DNA from: Deinococcus aquaedulcis
Lineage (GTDB): Bacteria; Deinococcota; Deinococci; Deinococcales; Deinococcaceae
NCBI RefSeq assembly: GCF_019693445.1
Contig: NZ_JAHRBL010000001.1
Location: 372,001 to 436,000 of the forward strand
Reading direction: 5' to 3'
Length of the DNA stretch: 64,000 nt
The notes beneath the pieces were generated by a model. That model saw only the letters and a program-made list of their open reading frames with translations. It ran no database searches and was not told where the DNA came from. The translations under genes were made by a program, and so were the position numbers. This document shows, piece after piece, positions 41,517 through 53,297 of this stretch (the first letter of the stretch is position 1; each line of letters starts with the position of its first letter).

Positions 41517-42241
41517 CCGTTCCGCCCGACCCCCAGTCCCCCGTCACCTCGCCCCAGGCAGAGGCCCAGACCAGCGGGGCCCAGCCAAAGGAAACCCAGG
41601 CCACGGAAACGCAGGCCAGCCCGGCGCCCTCCGCCGCGCGGTCCGTGGGCCGCCCCGCCCCGGACACCGAAGCCCCCGCGCCCGTGGCCGCCGTGCTGGA
41701 GTCTCCCCGACCGCAGGGCCCCACGCGCGGCACCACCCACGCCCTGATTCACCTGCTGGGCGGGCTGCTGGTGCTGGGGCTGCTGGCCTACTTCATGTGG
41801 ACCCCGGGCGAGTGGACCACGCGCCTCTTTGCCTGGGTGCTGCTGACCATCCTGGCCGATGAATTTGGCGGCTGGTACGGCTACGCGGGGCTGGCGATGG
41901 GCGCGCTGGGCTACCTGAGCCCGGTGGCCCCCCCTGAGCAGTGGTCGGTGATTCTGCCGCTGGTGGGCGGGGCGCTGGGAGGCCTGCTGCTGCTCAAGCA
42001 CTCGGGGGGCCTGTTTGTGCTGCCTTTTGCGGGGGCGCTGTTTGCCGGCACCCTGCTGGCAGCCGCCCGGCTGGGCACCCGCCTGGACCCGGAACTCACG
42101 CTGCCGGCCCGGGTGGACTTTCAGCGTACGGCGCTGGTGGCGCTGGCGCTGGGCCTGCTGGTGAGTGCCGTGCGGCAGATCATTGACTGGGTGCTGCGTG
42201 TGCGCGCGCGGCGCCGCCAGCCTGTCCCCCTACCCGGGTAA
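41513..42241 (+). CDS. Membrane protein, hypothetical, coupled to uvrA
   Basis: The 242-residue product has a long disordered, Pro/Ala/Thr/Gln-rich N-terminus (about 1-72). It then has about five membrane segments ([85 protein letters not shown]) and an Arg-rich tail. I recognise no family. Its ATG overlaps the uvrA stop, so it is translated with uvrA, but a repair role is not implied. Confidence 0.7.
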
Positions 42242-42323
42242 ACCTCCGCTTCTGGCCGCGCCGTCCCTCTGAGCTGCTGGGGACGGCGCGCACCTGTGGT
42301 CACGCTGCCCCGGGGGCAACCGG

Positions 42324-42329
42324 TACACT
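42324..42329 (+). promoter_or_regulatory. -10 box of the DsbA-like gene
   Basis: TACACT lies 6 bases before the ATG at 42336. Confidence 0.58.
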
Positions 42330-42335
42330 CGCGCT

Positions 42336-43046
42336 ATGACCAGATTGCAGGGCAACAACCAGAACCGCACCTTCCTCGTGGTGGGCACCCTTGTGGCCGC
42401 CGTGCTCATTGCGCTGGCGGTCTTCGCCGTGCAGGGCAAGCCCGCCGCCGGCGCCGCCTTAAAGGCCAACTTCAACTTGGCGGGGCAGCCTTTCGTGGGT
42501 CAGGAGAGCGCGCCCGTATCTGTCGTGGTCGTTGAGGATTTCAAGTGCCCGGTGTGCAAGAGCTTTGAAGAGACCATTGCGCCTCAGCTGAAGGAAAAAT
42601 ACGTGGACACTGGCAAGATCAAGCAGTACAGCCTGATCTGGCCCTTCCTGTCGGATACGCGTGGCCTGCCCGCCGACGACAGCAAGTTCGCGGCCCAGGC
42701 CGCCAAGTGCGTCTACGACCAGGGCGGCAACGAGGCCTTCGACAGCTTCAAGACCATCATGTTCCGCGCCCAGGGCGACGAAAGCCAAGTCTGGGCCACC
42801 AAGACCCGCCTGAAGGATCTGGCGGCCAACGTGGAAGGACTGGATCAGGCCAAGTTCGCCACCTGCCTGGATACCGACGCCACCGCCGCCCGTGTGGACG
42901 CCGACGAGAAGCAGGTGAGCGACGCCCGGGTCAACGCCACCCCCACCGTCTTCGTGAACGGCACCCAGGTGATGACTGCCGACGGCAAGCGGGGCAGCTA
43001 CGCCTTCGAGGACATCAGCCGCGCCATTGACGCAGCGGGCCAGTAA
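42336..43046 (+). CDS. Membrane-anchored DsbA-family thiol-disulfide oxidoreductase
   Basis: The 236-residue product has one N-terminal membrane anchor ([19 protein letters not shown], about 14-33). The thioredoxin domain carries the active site Cys71-Pro-Val-Cys74 ([13 protein letters not shown]) and the cis-Pro loop [10 protein letters not shown]. This is the DsbA/BdbD type that oxidises cysteine pairs in exported proteins. The DsbB-like gene starts 8 bases downstream, giving a complete oxidation pair. Leaderless promoter TACACT at 42324. Confidence 0.9.
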   Translation: MTRLQGNNQNRTFLVVGTLVAAVLIALAVFAVQGKPAAGAALKANFNLAGQPFVGQESAPVSVVVVEDFKCPVCKSFEETIAPQLKEKYVDTGKIKQYSLIWPFLSDTRGLPADDSKFAAQAAKCVYDQGGNEAFDSFKTIMFRAQGDESQVWATKTRLKDLAANVEGLDQAKFATCLDTDATAARVDADEKQVSDARVNATPTVFVNGTQVMTADGKRGSYAFEDISRAIDAAGQ

Positions 43047-43053
43047 GGTGCGC

Positions 43054-43488
43054 ATGACGCGCGACAACCGCCTCTATCTCGCCTGGGTGGTCTCCCTGGT
43101 GGCCACGCTGGGCAGCCTGTATTTCAGCGAGGTGCGGCAGTTCAATCCCTGCATTCTGTGCTGGTTCCAGCGCATCTTCATGTATCCGCTGGCCATCATC
43201 CTGGGCATAGCCGCCCTGGGCGGCGACCTGCGCGTGCGCCGCTATGTGCTGCCGCTGGCGGGCATTGGTCTGCTGATCGCCCTGTACCAGAACCTCGAAA
43301 CCTGGGGCTTGGTGCAAGAACTCAAAGCCTGCAGTACCAACCCTGCCGCCTCATGCGGTACCCCCTGGCCGGTGTGGGGCATGGGCTCGCCCCTGAATAC
43401 CATCCTCACCATCCCGGTGCTGAGCATGATCGCCTTTACGCTGATCATCGCCCTCCTGAGCTGGCGGCGGGAACCGAAAGGGCTGTAA
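43054..43488 (+). CDS. DsbB/BdbC-family disulfide bond formation protein
   Basis: The 144-residue, four-helix membrane protein re-oxidises the DsbA-like partner and passes electrons to quinone. The first redox pair is Cys33-Ile-Leu-Cys36 ([11 protein letters not shown]). The second is Cys93/Cys101 ([16 protein letters not shown]) in the outer loop. [14 protein letters not shown] is typical of the BdbC branch. AAGGTG lies just before the chosen ATG; an in-frame upstream start at 43027 would overlap dsbA. Confidence 0.9.
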   Translation: MTRDNRLYLAWVVSLVATLGSLYFSEVRQFNPCILCWFQRIFMYPLAIILGIAALGGDLRVRRYVLPLAGIGLLIALYQNLETWGLVQELKACSTNPAASCGTPWPVWGMGSPLNTILTIPVLSMIAFTLIIALLSWRREPKGL

Positions 43489-43497
43489 GCAAAGAGA

Positions 43498-43590
43498 CCA
43501 CGAGCCACGAGCGCTGGGCGCTGAAGAACAGAGGGGGCAGGCCACACCGGCCACGGCCTCCTTCTCTGTTTTTTCCTCATGGCTCATGGC
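43498..43590. repeat. Intergenic inverted mosaic repeat (CCACGAG/CCATGAG type)
   Basis: CCACGAGCCACGAG (43498-43511) is inverted with two mismatches as CTCATGGCTCATGG (43577-43590). Each arm is a tandem 7-base unit. A terminator hairpin lies between the arms. Confidence 0.5.
43527..43574 (+). terminator. Terminator downstream of the DsbA/DsbB-like operon
   Basis: AACAGAG (43527-43533) pairs with CTCTGTT (43564-43570), an internal GC-rich hairpin fills the loop, and the stem ends in a T6 run. Confidence 0.7.
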
Positions 43591-43607
43591 CCAGAGCCCA
43601 TGGCCCC

Positions 43608-44363
43608 CTACACCGGCCGCCCTGCCATCATGAAGCTCGCCGTCATGCCGCCGTCCACCGTCAACACGGCGCCCGTCACGAAGCTGGCCTCGTCGCTGCC
43701 CAGGAAATAGACCGTCTGGGCCACTTCGCGCGGCGTGCCCAGGCGGCGCAGGGCGTGCAGGTCCTCGTAGTCGCGCCGGGTCTGGGCGGGGTCGGGGCTT
43801 TCCTGAATGCTCTGCAGCACGGCCTCGGTGCTGATCGCGCCGGGGGCCACCGCATTCACCCGCAGACCGTGCGGCGCGAGGTCCAGAGCCATAGCGCGCG
43901 TCAGGTTGATCAGGCCGCCCTTGCTGGCGTTGTAGGCGGCGTTGTTCTGTTCGGCGAACAGGCCCTGCACGCTGGCCACGTTCACCACAGCGCCGCCCCG
44001 GGGCAGCAGTTCGGCCACAGCGCGGGTCAGCAGCAGCGGGGCGGTCAGGTTCACGTTCAGGGTGCGGGCCCAGCCGCGCTCGCTGACCTCCAGCACGCTG
44101 CCGGGAGCGCCCTGATAAGCGGCGTTGTTCACCAGCACCTGCACTTGCCCCAGTTCGCGCGCCGCGCGCACCACGCGCTCGCGCCCCGCCGGCGTGCTGA
44201 TGTCGGCCTTCACCCGCCGCCCACCCCGCAGCGGCGGCGAGGGCGTCATATCTACGCTCAGCACGCGCCAGCCGCGTTCCAGGTACAGCTCGGCGGTGGC
44301 GCGCCCAATCCCCCGCGCCGCGCCCGTCACGATCACCCCAGGAGGAGAGGAAGAGTCGCTCAT
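43608..44363 (-). CDS. Short-chain dehydrogenase/reductase
   Basis: The 251-residue SDR has [12 protein letters not shown] (cofactor loop), LVNNAAYQG (NNAA variant of NNAG), [14 protein letters not shown] with the catalytic Ser, and [15 protein letters not shown] (Tyr-x-x-x-Lys). The C-terminal [13 protein letters not shown] is classical for FabG-like enzymes. Asp in VLSVDMTP after strand 2 favours NAD over NADP. The substrate is unknown. A weak GACACT box lies five bases before the ATG. Confidence 0.88.
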   Translation of the reverse strand: MSDSSSPPGVIVTGAARGIGRATAELYLERGWRVLSVDMTPSPPLRGGRRVKADISTPAGRERVVRAARELGQVQVLVNNAAYQGAPGSVLEVSERGWARTLNVNLTAPLLLTRAVAELLPRGGAVVNVASVQGLFAEQNNAAYNASKGGLINLTRAMALDLAPHGLRVNAVAPGAISTEAVLQSIQESPDPAQTRRDYEDLHALRRLGTPREVAQTVYFLGSDEASFVTGAVLTVDGGMTASFMMAGRPV

Positions 44364-44421
44364 GCCTCAGTGTCGGGGGCGGGCCGGGGGCACAGGGGGG
44401 ATTGCCAAGAGTCGCTTAATG

Positions 44422-44519
44422 GGGTTGTAGGAAGTGGGGAGTGGGATGTAGGGAGTGAAAAAAGAAGGAGGTGAGCTGCCGGGTTTTTCCCACAGCCCAC
44501 CTCCCACAACCTACAACCC
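44422..44519. repeat. Intergenic inverted mosaic repeat (GGTTGTAGG type)
   Basis: The segment at 44422-44452 is inverted at 44489-44519, 26 of 31 positions matching, starting with the perfect pair GGGTTGTAGG/CCTACAACCC. The centre holds GAAAAA and TTTTTC. It lies between etfA and the SDR gene and could also end etfA transcripts. Confidence 0.62.
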
Positions 44520-44522
44520 TCT

Positions 44523-45473
<951 letters not shown>

Positions 45474-45556
45474 CTGGGAACCTCCGGTTCCATCAAAGGT
45501 CAAAGGGTTGAAGGGTCAAGAAGGCCGGGCACTGAAGGCCAGACCGCCCGGTCTGG

Positions 45557-46318
45557 TTAAGCCAGCACCTTGGCTTCGTTGCGCAGCAGCTCCAGCAGCT
45601 GGGCGGCGGCGGCCTGGGGGTCCTTGCCGTCAATCATGGTGTTGCGCCGGGCGCGGGTCTGGATCTCGGCGCCCACGGTGCGCACGCGCGCCTGCAAGCC
45701 GTAGCTGGCCGCGTCGTCCTTGCGCAGCTCCTTTTTCTTGGCCTTCATGATGTTGGGCAGCGTGGGGTAACGCGGCTCGTTCAGGCCCTGCTGCGTGGTG
45801 ACCACGGCAGGCAGGGTGACCCGGAAGCTCTCGTTGCCGTCGTCCACATCGTGGCGGCCACTCAAGGTGTCGCCGTCCAGTTTCAGTTCGTTGGTCCAAG
45901 TCAGCTGGGGCCAGCCCAGGCGCTCAGCGCTGGCCGCACCCAGGGCCTGCGAGTCCCAGTCGGCTTCCTGGCCGCCCACCAGAATCAGGCCCACGTTCTC
46001 GGCCTGGGCCACCTGGGCCACCACCTTGCTGAGGGTCACGGCGTCAAACTGTTCGTTGGTCTCGACGTGAATGGCGCGGTCCACGCCCATCGCCAGGGCA
46101 GTGCGCAGGGCGTCCTCGTTGCGCTTGGGGCCAATGGCCAGGGCAATGATCTGCTCCACGCCTGCGCCGCTTTCGCGCATACGCAGAGCCTCTTCCACGC
46201 CGTACTCATCCATGCCGTCCACCACCAGGGTGGTGCCATCGAGGTCAACAGCCTGCTGGCTGATCTTCACGCGCGCTTCGGCGTCGGGCACTTGGCGAAC
46301 AAGGGTCAGGATATTCAT
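45557..46318 (-). CDS. etfB: Electron transfer flavoprotein, beta subunit
   Basis: AMP-carrying subunit (253 residues) of ETF. It begins [36 protein letters not shown] and [20 protein letters not shown] follow, as does the ETF-beta signature region [35 protein letters not shown] lies four bases before the ATG. A TGGTCA-17-TAAACT promoter and a 7-bp hairpin lie in the leader. It is first gene of the etfB-etfA operon. Confidence 0.95.
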   Translation of the reverse strand: MNILTLVRQVPDAEARVKISQQAVDLDGTTLVVDGMDEYGVEEALRMRESGAGVEQIIALAIGPKRNEDALRTALAMGVDRAIHVETNEQFDAVTLSKVVAQVAQAENVGLILVGGQEADWDSQALGAASAERLGWPQLTWTNELKLDGDTLSGRHDVDDGNESFRVTLPAVVTTQQGLNEPRYPTLPNIMKAKKKELRKDDAASYGLQARVRTVGAEIQTRARRNTMIDGKDPQAAAAQLLELLRNEAKVLA

Positions 46319-46338
46319 GCAGCCTCCGAAATAAAGGT

Positions 46339-46431
46339 TGGGGAAGGTGATGCTGGCGTGCCCAGCATGACAAATTGGACTCAGTTCAAGTTTAGCAGTT
46401 CATGCCAACCCTGACCAGTGTGCCCGAAGAC
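46339..46431 (-). promoter_or_regulatory. etfB promoter and leader hairpin
   Basis: On the minus strand TGGTCA, 17 bases and TAAACT read toward etfB. Downstream, ATGCTGG-GCACG-CCAGCAT forms a perfect 7-bp hairpin around 46349-46370. Confidence 0.5.
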
Positions 46432-46811
46432 AGAACGGGGCGCAGCCTGTGGCGTCCCCGCCGCGCAGACAGAGGTGGGATTAGGCGCGTTGGTGAAGCG
46501 TGCAAAGCATTGTGGAGATGGGATCGTTGACAGGGCGACCTGTGGTGGCCTGCCACTCTCAGTGAGCACAACACCTGCCGACCCTTCTCACCTGTCCCGA
46601 AATGTTGATGAGAGGCGCGTCCGCTGCGGCCTACCTGCTGGCCCGGTTTCATCGGACACGAAGCAGGCCAGGACTACGCACTTCAAGGGGTTTTTCTGTC
46701 CTCCTAAAGCCTTGCGCTAATCCAGAGGCAACCTTTAGGCAGCGCGAGTTCTTAATGTCGCGTCAACTCCCTCACGGAAGTTTCTCATGTTCACCCCCGA
46801 GGCTACTTCTC
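46432..46811. other. Intergenic region, no supported gene
   Basis: Short open frames on both strands lack ribosome sites and family resemblance. The promoter of the outer-membrane protein gene must lie here; no clear box pair was found. Confidence 0.3.
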
Positions 46812-47474
46812 ATGAAGATGCTTCTCCCCGCGACCCTCCTGACCCTCGTTGCCGGCACCGCTGGCGCCCAGTCCCTGAGCGGCGTTGAGCTTGGCCTGAC
46901 GGGCGGCTACGCTGGCGGCCTCAGCGGCGAGTTCTTTGTGCATGCCCCCAACGTGGTGGGCCCCATCGGCGTGAAGGCGGGCGTGGCCTACACCCGCGCT
47001 GCGGACGCGATCAATGACAGCAGCGATCTGGGCGTCGGGCCCTTCAGCTCCTACAAGGCCGCTGGCGCCACGGAGAATGGCAGCCACACCGTCGCCAGCC
47101 TGGACGGCACCTACAACGTGGGTGAACTGGCCCCCGGCGTGAGCACCGCCCTGTATGCAGGCGCCCGTTACGGCATGTTCCGCAGCACCGAGGACTACGG
47201 CGCCACCGGCAACACCACCTACACCAGCAACGCCTTTGGTCTGGGCGCGGGCGTGATGCTCAGCTACGCTCTGACGGGTAACCTGAGCCTTGTGGGCGAC
47301 GTGGGCGTGGATACGTTCTTCAAGTCCACCATCAACGCCACCACCACCAGTGGCAGCGGCAGCACGAACACCACCATCAACCAGGGCGACTCGCTGTACA
47401 ACACCATCGACAACCGTTTCGTGCGCCCCGGCACCGTGTTCAAGGCGCGCATCGGCGTCAAGACCACGTTCTAA
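46812..47474 (+). CDS. Outer-membrane beta-barrel protein
   Basis: The 220-residue product has a signal peptide ([17 protein letters not shown]). A run of alternating amphipathic strands with a Gly/Thr/Asn-rich composition follows ([62 protein letters not shown]). It ends in Phe, the usual outer-membrane assembly signal. It looks like an eight-strand barrel of OmpA/porin type without a periplasmic domain. GAGG lies nine bases before the ATG at 46812; the ATG at 46818 is an alternative. It overlaps the convergent AhpD-like gene by four bases. Confidence 0.75.
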   Translation: MKMLLPATLLTLVAGTAGAQSLSGVELGLTGGYAGGLSGEFFVHAPNVVGPIGVKAGVAYTRAADAINDSSDLGVGPFSSYKAAGATENGSHTVASLDGTYNVGELAPGVSTALYAGARYGMFRSTEDYGATGNTTYTSNAFGLGAGVMLSYALTGNLSLVGDVGVDTFFKSTINATTTSGSGSTNTTINQGDSLYNTIDNRFVRPGTVFKARIGVKTTF

Positions 47475-47869
47475 ACCTCGCTTGCCAGACCGGCCTCCTG
47501 TGTGGGGCCGGTTTTTTTGGCGCTCTCCAGATGCTGGCGCAGGAGCTCAAAGGCGGCCACCACACGGGGAAACCCCAGGTACGGCGCGCACATCAGCAGG
47601 GCGCCGCGCACCTCGGCTTCGGTGGCGCCCGCGTTCAGGGCCCCGCGCAGATGGGTGCGCAGTTCGGGCGGGCTGCCCAGCGAGACCAGCAGCGCGCAGG
47701 CGATCAGCTCCTTGGTCTTCAGGTCCAGCCCAGGGCGGTCATACACCGTGTCGTAGGCGTAGCTCTGGATGTCGTGGGCCAGATCGGGGTCCAGGTCGCG
47801 CAGGCGCGCCAGGATGCGGTCCTGCTGGGCACCGAAAATGATGTCGCGGGCATGGGGGGTGTCGTTCAT
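47471..47869 (-). CDS. Carboxymuconolactone decarboxylase (AhpD-like) family protein
   Basis: The 132-residue all-helical product contains [45 protein letters not shown] in separate recognisable parts, the CMD-family core. Several family members carry a redox CxxC on the core helix; here that position lacks it (ELIACALL). It is therefore more like true gamma-carboxymuconolactone decarboxylases than AhpD. Leaderless TACCGT box (47876-47881) six bases before the ATG. Its last codons overlap the convergent outer-membrane protein gene and contain that gene's terminator. Confidence 0.85.
   Translation of the reverse strand: MNDTPHARDIIFGAQQDRILARLRDLDPDLAHDIQSYAYDTVYDRPGLDLKTKELIACALLVSLGSPPELRTHLRGALNAGATEAEVRGALLMCAPYLGFPRVVAAFELLRQHLESAKKTGPTQEAGLASEV
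47489..47518 (+). terminator. Terminator of the outer-membrane protein gene
   Basis: ACCGGCC (47489-47495), 10-base loop, GGCCGGT (47506-47512), then a T-run to 47518. It lies inside the 3' coding end of the convergent AhpD-like gene. Confidence 0.82.
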
Positions 47870-48156
47870 GGGCCCACGGTAGCGAGGTCGGGGGCGCGAA
47901 AGAAGCCCGTAACACCCCGCGCGCTACAGTTCTCGCGGAGAGCCGTCCTTTTCGTTCAGGTCCTGGCGCTGCCCCCCGATTCGCAGGTGTGGCGCAGATG
48001 TGAACGGATCGTAAGGTTTCCCCTGCCTGACACGCCAGCGCGGCGATAGTCTACCCTCAAGGTGGTTCACCGCCATGTTCACTGTCCGGGCGCTGCCGTC
48101 CTGCTGCACCCTGCCGCCGCTTTTTCGCGCCCTCGCGCTTGCTCTGGGGGTTACCC

Positions 48157-50397
48157 ATGAACAGATACGACGACCGCGCCCGCCTCGTGTTTCACTATGC
48201 CCGGGAAGAAGGCAACCGCCTGGGCCACGCCATGGTGGGTCCCGAACATCTCCTGCTGGGCCTGATGCGCGAGGGCGGCACCGCCGCCAGCATCCTGGGT
48301 GAATTTGGCGCCTCGCTTGACGGCCTGCGCCGCCGCGTCGAGGAAATCATCGGACGTGGCGAAGGCAACCGCCTGAACGACGCCCCCAGCATCACCCCGC
48401 GCGCCCGCCGCGTGATGGAACTGGCCAGCACCGAAGCCCGCGCCCTGGGCGCCCAGGTGACCAGCACCGAGCACATCCTGCTGGGCATCATCCGCGAGGG
48501 CGACGGCGTGGCCTTCCGCATCCTGCAGGAGCTGACCAAGGATGTGGACACCATCCGCTGGCGCATCCTGGCGCAGGGCGAAGGCACCGGCACCAAGCCC
48601 GCCAAGCCGGTCGCCACGCCCTTTCTGGACGAGTACGGCCGCGACCTGACCAAGTGGGCGCGCGAGGGCAAGCTCGACCCCGTGATTGGCCGCAGTGAGG
48701 AAATCCGCCGCGTCACCCAGATCCTCACCCGCCGCACCAAGAACAACCCGGTGCTGATCGGTGACCCCGGCGTGGGCAAGACCGCCATCGTGGAAGGACT
48801 GGCCCTGGCGATTCACGAGAAGCGCACGCCGCCCAACCTGCACGGCGTCCGCCTCGTTAGTCTGGACCTGAGCGGCGTGGTGGCCGGCACCAAGTACCGG
48901 GGCGAATTTGAAGAGCGCCTGCGCCAGATCATCGAGGAACTGCGCAACGCCAAGGTGATGGCCTTTATTGACGAGCTGCACACCCTGGTGGGGGCGGGCG
49001 GCGCCGAGGGCACGCTGGACGCCGCGAACATCCTGAAGCCCGCACTGAGCCGTGGGGAAATTCAGGTGATTGGCGCGACCACCACCGGCGAATACCACCG
49101 CTACATCGAGAAGGACGCCGCCCTGGAACGCCGCTTCCAGCCGGTGATCGTGCTGGAACCCAGCCCCGCCGAAACGCTGCAGATTCTGCGCGGCCTGAAG
49201 CCCAAGTACGAGGAACACCACGGGGTGCAGATTCCCGAGCAGGCGCTGGAACTGGCCGTGCGCATCGGTGAACGGTCCCTGCCGGGCCGCAACTTCCCCG
49301 ACAAGGCCATTGACCTGATTGACGAGGCTGCCAGCCGCGTGCGCCTGAACATGAGCATTGGCCTGCCGGTGGCCGAAACCGAGGACGGCGAGCCCTTCGT
49401 GACCCGCGAGGACATCGAGAGCGTCATCAACTCCATGGGCGGGATCTACTCCGAGGAGACGGCGGCGCAACTGGCCGACCTGGAAACGCAGCTGACCGAC
49501 CAGGTGTACGGCCAGCCCGACGCCATCCGGGCCCTGAGCAGCGCCCTGCGCCGCGCCCGCGTGGGCCTGGGGGGCCGCACCCGCGTGGCCGCCAGCTTCC
49601 TGTTCGTGGGGCCCAGCGGCGTGGGCAAGACGCACCTTGCCAAGGCATTGGCCCGCACCCTGTTCGGCAGCGAGCGCAGCCTGATCCGCATGGACATGAG
49701 CGAGTTCCAGGAAAGCCACTCGGTGAGCAAGCTGATTGGCTCGCCGCCTGGCTACGTGGGCTTTGAGCAGGGGGGCCGCCTGACCGAAGCGGTGCGCCGC
49801 CAGCCCTTCAGCGTGATTCTGCTGGACGAAATTGAAAAGGCCCACCCAGACGTGTACAACACCTTCTTGCAGGTGCTGGACGACGGCCGCCTGACCGATG
49901 GTCTGGGCCGCACGGTGGATTTCCGCCGCACGATCATCATCATGACCAGCAACACGGGCTTTAACGTGAACCCCACGGTGGGCTTCAGCCCGGTGACACC
50001 TGACAACAACGCGCCGCTGCGCCACATCTTTACCCCGGAATTCCTGGACCGCCTGGACGAAGTGATTCGCTTCAAGTCGCTGGGCGAGGAAGAACTGGTG
50101 CGGGTGGCCCAGCAGCTGATGGGCGAGATGCGCGAGGAACTGGCCAGCCGCGAACTGACCGTGACCTTCGACCCCGCCATTGCCGCGTGGCTGGTGGGCA
50201 AGCTCAAGGCCCGCAGCCCCAAGCACGCCGTGGGCAGCAGCCGCCAACTGCGCACGCTGGTCCGCGAGGAAATCGAGGACCCGCTGGCGCTGGAACTGGC
50301 GCACAACCACGGCGAGGAAGTCCGCGTGGTGCTGGGCCAGGACGGCATTCAGTTTGAGAAAGGCGAGGAAGCCGCGCCAAGGCAGATTCTGGCGTAA
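48157..50397 (+). CDS. clpC: ClpC/ClpA-type AAA+ unfoldase lacking the ClpC middle domain
   Basis: HSP100 ATPase of 746 residues that unfolds proteins for ClpP. A double Clp-N repeat occupies about 1-145. The D1 AAA+ has GDPGVGKT (about 205-212) and [10 protein letters not shown]; the D2 AAA+ has GPSGVGKT (about 485-492) and [15 protein letters not shown] in NPTVGFSP is the ClpP-docking tripeptide of ClpC types. After DEAASRVRL the protein goes within about 20 residues to [11 protein letters not shown], so the coiled-coil middle domain with the UVR motif is absent. Start at 48157 (MNRYDD) matches family N-termini. Confidence 0.9.
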   Translation: MNRYDDRARLVFHYAREEGNRLGHAMVGPEHLLLGLMREGGTAASILGEFGASLDGLRRRVEEIIGRGEGNRLNDAPSITPRARRVMELASTEARALGAQVTSTEHILLGIIREGDGVAFRILQELTKDVDTIRWRILAQGEGTGTKPAKPVATPFLDEYGRDLTKWAREGKLDPVIGRSEEIRRVTQILTRRTKNNPVLIGDPGVGKTAIVEGLALAIHEKRTPPNLHGVRLVSLDLSGVVAGTKYRGEFEERLRQIIEELRNAKVMAFIDELHTLVGAGGAEGTLDAANILKPALSRGEIQVIGATTTGEYHRYIEKDAALERRFQPVIVLEPSPAETLQILRGLKPKYEEHHGVQIPEQALELAVRIGERSLPGRNFPDKAIDLIDEAASRVRLNMSIGLPVAETEDGEPFVTREDIESVINSMGGIYSEETAAQLADLETQLTDQVYGQPDAIRALSSALRRARVGLGGRTRVAASFLFVGPSGVGKTHLAKALARTLFGSERSLIRMDMSEFQESHSVSKLIGSPPGYVGFEQGGRLTEAVRRQPFSVILLDEIEKAHPDVYNTFLQVLDDGRLTDGLGRTVDFRRTIIIMTSNTGFNVNPTVGFSPVTPDNNAPLRHIFTPEFLDRLDEVIRFKSLGEEELVRVAQQLMGEMREELASRELTVTFDPAIAAWLVGKLKARSPKHAVGSSRQLRTLVREEIEDPLALELAHNHGEEVRVVLGQDGIQFEKGEEAAPRQILA

Positions 50398-50419
50398 AGT
50401 GCTACATAAGTGAAACGCA

Positions 50420-50452
50420 TCAGGATGGGAGAGATAATCTCTTCCATCCTGA
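50420..50452. terminator. Strong 15-bp hairpin between convergent genes
   Basis: TCAGGATGGGAGAGA (50420-50434), TAA, TCTCTTCCATCCTGA (50438-50452), with one G-T pair. There is no T-run, so termination is likely but not proven. Confidence 0.6.
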
Positions 50453-50475
50453 CTTCTACTGCATGGGTTACTGGA

Positions 50476-51027
50476 TTAGCTGCCCAGTTTATTTGCGATA
50501 TAAGGTAAGAAAGCTGCTACGCCAGGGAGAAGGAGAGGTACCATCTTCTCGAAACTTGCCATATCGTTCTTGGTGCTGAGAGCCCAAAAACCATATCGAG
50601 CCGCGAAGGCATATGTCAGAATCGTTGCAAAAAGACCAATCATAGCAATGACTCGGCCCACACTTATATCCTTGTTGTTCTTTGGATCTCTGACCAAAGG
50701 TTGAAATATCTTCGTGAAAGATAGAGTCAGTAAAATTATGCTACCAATCCCCAAAATCCAAGCATAAGCTCCGTAATTGAGGGCAGGGGAGAATGAAGCC
50801 TCTCCTTTCTTAAAGATTTGATTACACTCGGGAGTGATTATTCTCTCGTAATTTTTTAATATCTCGAGCTGAACTTCTTTGCCAAGCGTGTTGAAGTCTG
50901 CACCCAATTGCTGTTTAACGCACTGGGAGAGTGTAGTTTGTGGTGCAGTGGCTGCTTCTCCGATGGGTGGCAACGACAACGAGACGAGAAAGACACCGTG
51001 AAGAAGGCCGAGTCGACGGATGGGCAT
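50476..51027 (-). CDS. AT-rich membrane protein of foreign composition, hypothetical
   Basis: The 183-residue product has a signal peptide (LLHGVFLVSLSLPPIGEAA). A short exported region follows with two cysteines (SQCVKQQLG, TPECNQIF), then membrane segments at about 95-120 (AYAWILGIGSIILLTLSF) and 133-158 (VIAMIGLFATILTYAFA), and a weaker one near the C-terminus. Its GC content is visibly far lower than every neighbour and its codons include many A/T-ending ones, so it was probably acquired recently. AAGGAG lies nine bases before the ATG. I recognise no family. Confidence 0.72.
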   Translation of the reverse strand: MPIRRLGLLHGVFLVSLSLPPIGEAATAPQTTLSQCVKQQLGADFNTLGKEVQLEILKNYERIITPECNQIFKKGEASFSPALNYGAYAWILGIGSIILLTLSFTKIFQPLVRDPKNNKDISVGRVIAMIGLFATILTYAFAARYGFWALSTKNDMASFEKMVPLLLPGVAAFLPYIANKLGS

Positions 51028-51140
51028 AAAGGCACGCTCCTTCTGGCCATTTGGCCACACGTTTTGTTGAATTTCTCACATTGTAGCACGGATTTCAGAG
51101 AAATGAGGTGGGGTGCAACTTGATAAACCTCTGGAACGCA

Positions 51141-51146
51141 TACCAT
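51141..51146 (+). promoter_or_regulatory. -10 box of the DUF2087-radA operon
   Basis: TACCAT lies 8 bases before the ATG at 51155. Confidence 0.5.
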
Positions 51147-51154
51147 GCTGCTCT

Positions 51155-51449
51155 ATGACGAAGAGCATTCACGATTTCCAGGACGAACACGGCCGCATCA
51201 CCGGGTGGCCCAGCGACCGCCGCCGCGCGCACCAGCTGGCCATTCTGGATTACCTGACCGGCCTGTTTGATCCGGGCGTGTCCTATGACCAGGGGCAGGT
51301 GGAAGGCGTGCTGGCCGACCACAGCACCTTCGAAGACCCCAGCATTCTGCTGAGGGAACTGGTGGAGAGCGATTACCTCGCCACCGACGGTCAGGTGTAC
51401 TGGCGCGCCGATGGCCGCCCGGGCACCCGCGTGGCCAGCCCAGGTGAGC

Positions 51450-51457
<8 letters not shown>
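51155..51457 (+). CDS. DUF2087-domain protein
   Basis: The 100-residue product carries the DUF2087 pattern. [40 protein letters not shown] and [23 protein letters not shown] match winged-helix-like domains found alone or fused to ArsR-type regulators. It may bind DNA; this is inference from the family. Its end overlaps the start of radA by eight bases, so the two genes are co-transcribed and probably translationally coupled. Confidence 0.82.
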
Positions 51458-52796
<1,339 letters not shown>

Positions 52797-52836
52797 GCGG
52801 GTTGTTGAGGTTCCTGCACTTGCCCCACCCCCCCAG

Positions 52837-52870
52837 CCCCCCTACCCCGGAGGGGCAGGGGGGAGTTTTT
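52837..52870 (+). terminator. radA terminator
   Basis: CCCCCC (52837-52842) pairs with GGGGGG (52858-52863); inner CCCC (52845-52848) pairs with GGGG (52852-52855). AG and TTTTT follow. Confidence 0.78.
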
Positions 52871-53297
52871 CCGCTGCGCTCGGCAAAAGTTTCTACTGAT
52901 GTTGGTCGGCTTGCTCAACCAAGAGACGTATCCGGCTTCGACGCCATCCTCCGCCCCATCGCAATGGCCCGCGCCCTTCGGGCACGACGGCCTCGTCTGG
53001 ACCTGGGCGGTAGGGGGGCAAGAAACCTTGGTGCGTCCCAGAAGGTTCTACTTTCAAAAGATGGTGAAGTGAAGCAGCCGTGTTCTTGCTCCTCCCCCTG
53101 CGCTTCCGGTCGCTTCTACTCATCGGCTTGAATAGGGGCACCAAACGCCTGAACGCTGGCCGGCATGAAACGCTCTGGGTCAAGGTTTCGCGGGTCCAAA
53201 GAGTCGCTGCCAGTGCTCCGCTCCTCTCCGTCTATGTGCCAGCGCCGCCTTCTCAACCTGAGAGGCGGCGCTAGGCTGTTGCGGGGTTTCCTGACCC
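52871..53297. other. Intergenic region with a strong hairpin, no supported gene
   Basis: No gene is supported between the radA terminator and the TamB gene. At 53241-53272 AGCGCCGCCT and AGGCGGCGCT form a perfect 10-bp stem, with CTCA/TGAG pairing further inside. It sits just downstream of the TamB stop and probably ends or stabilises that mRNA, although no T-run follows. Confidence 0.45.

Noticed and set aside
48075..48302. 75-codon plus-strand frame overlapping the ClpC start, a possible upstream ORF
   Set aside because: It runs mostly inside clpC in another frame with no ribosome site of its own; leader-peptide control cannot be supported.
48151..50310. 719-codon minus-strand open frame opposite the ClpC gene
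   Set aside because: Mirror of the clpC codon pattern; no promoter, ribosome site or recognisable domain.
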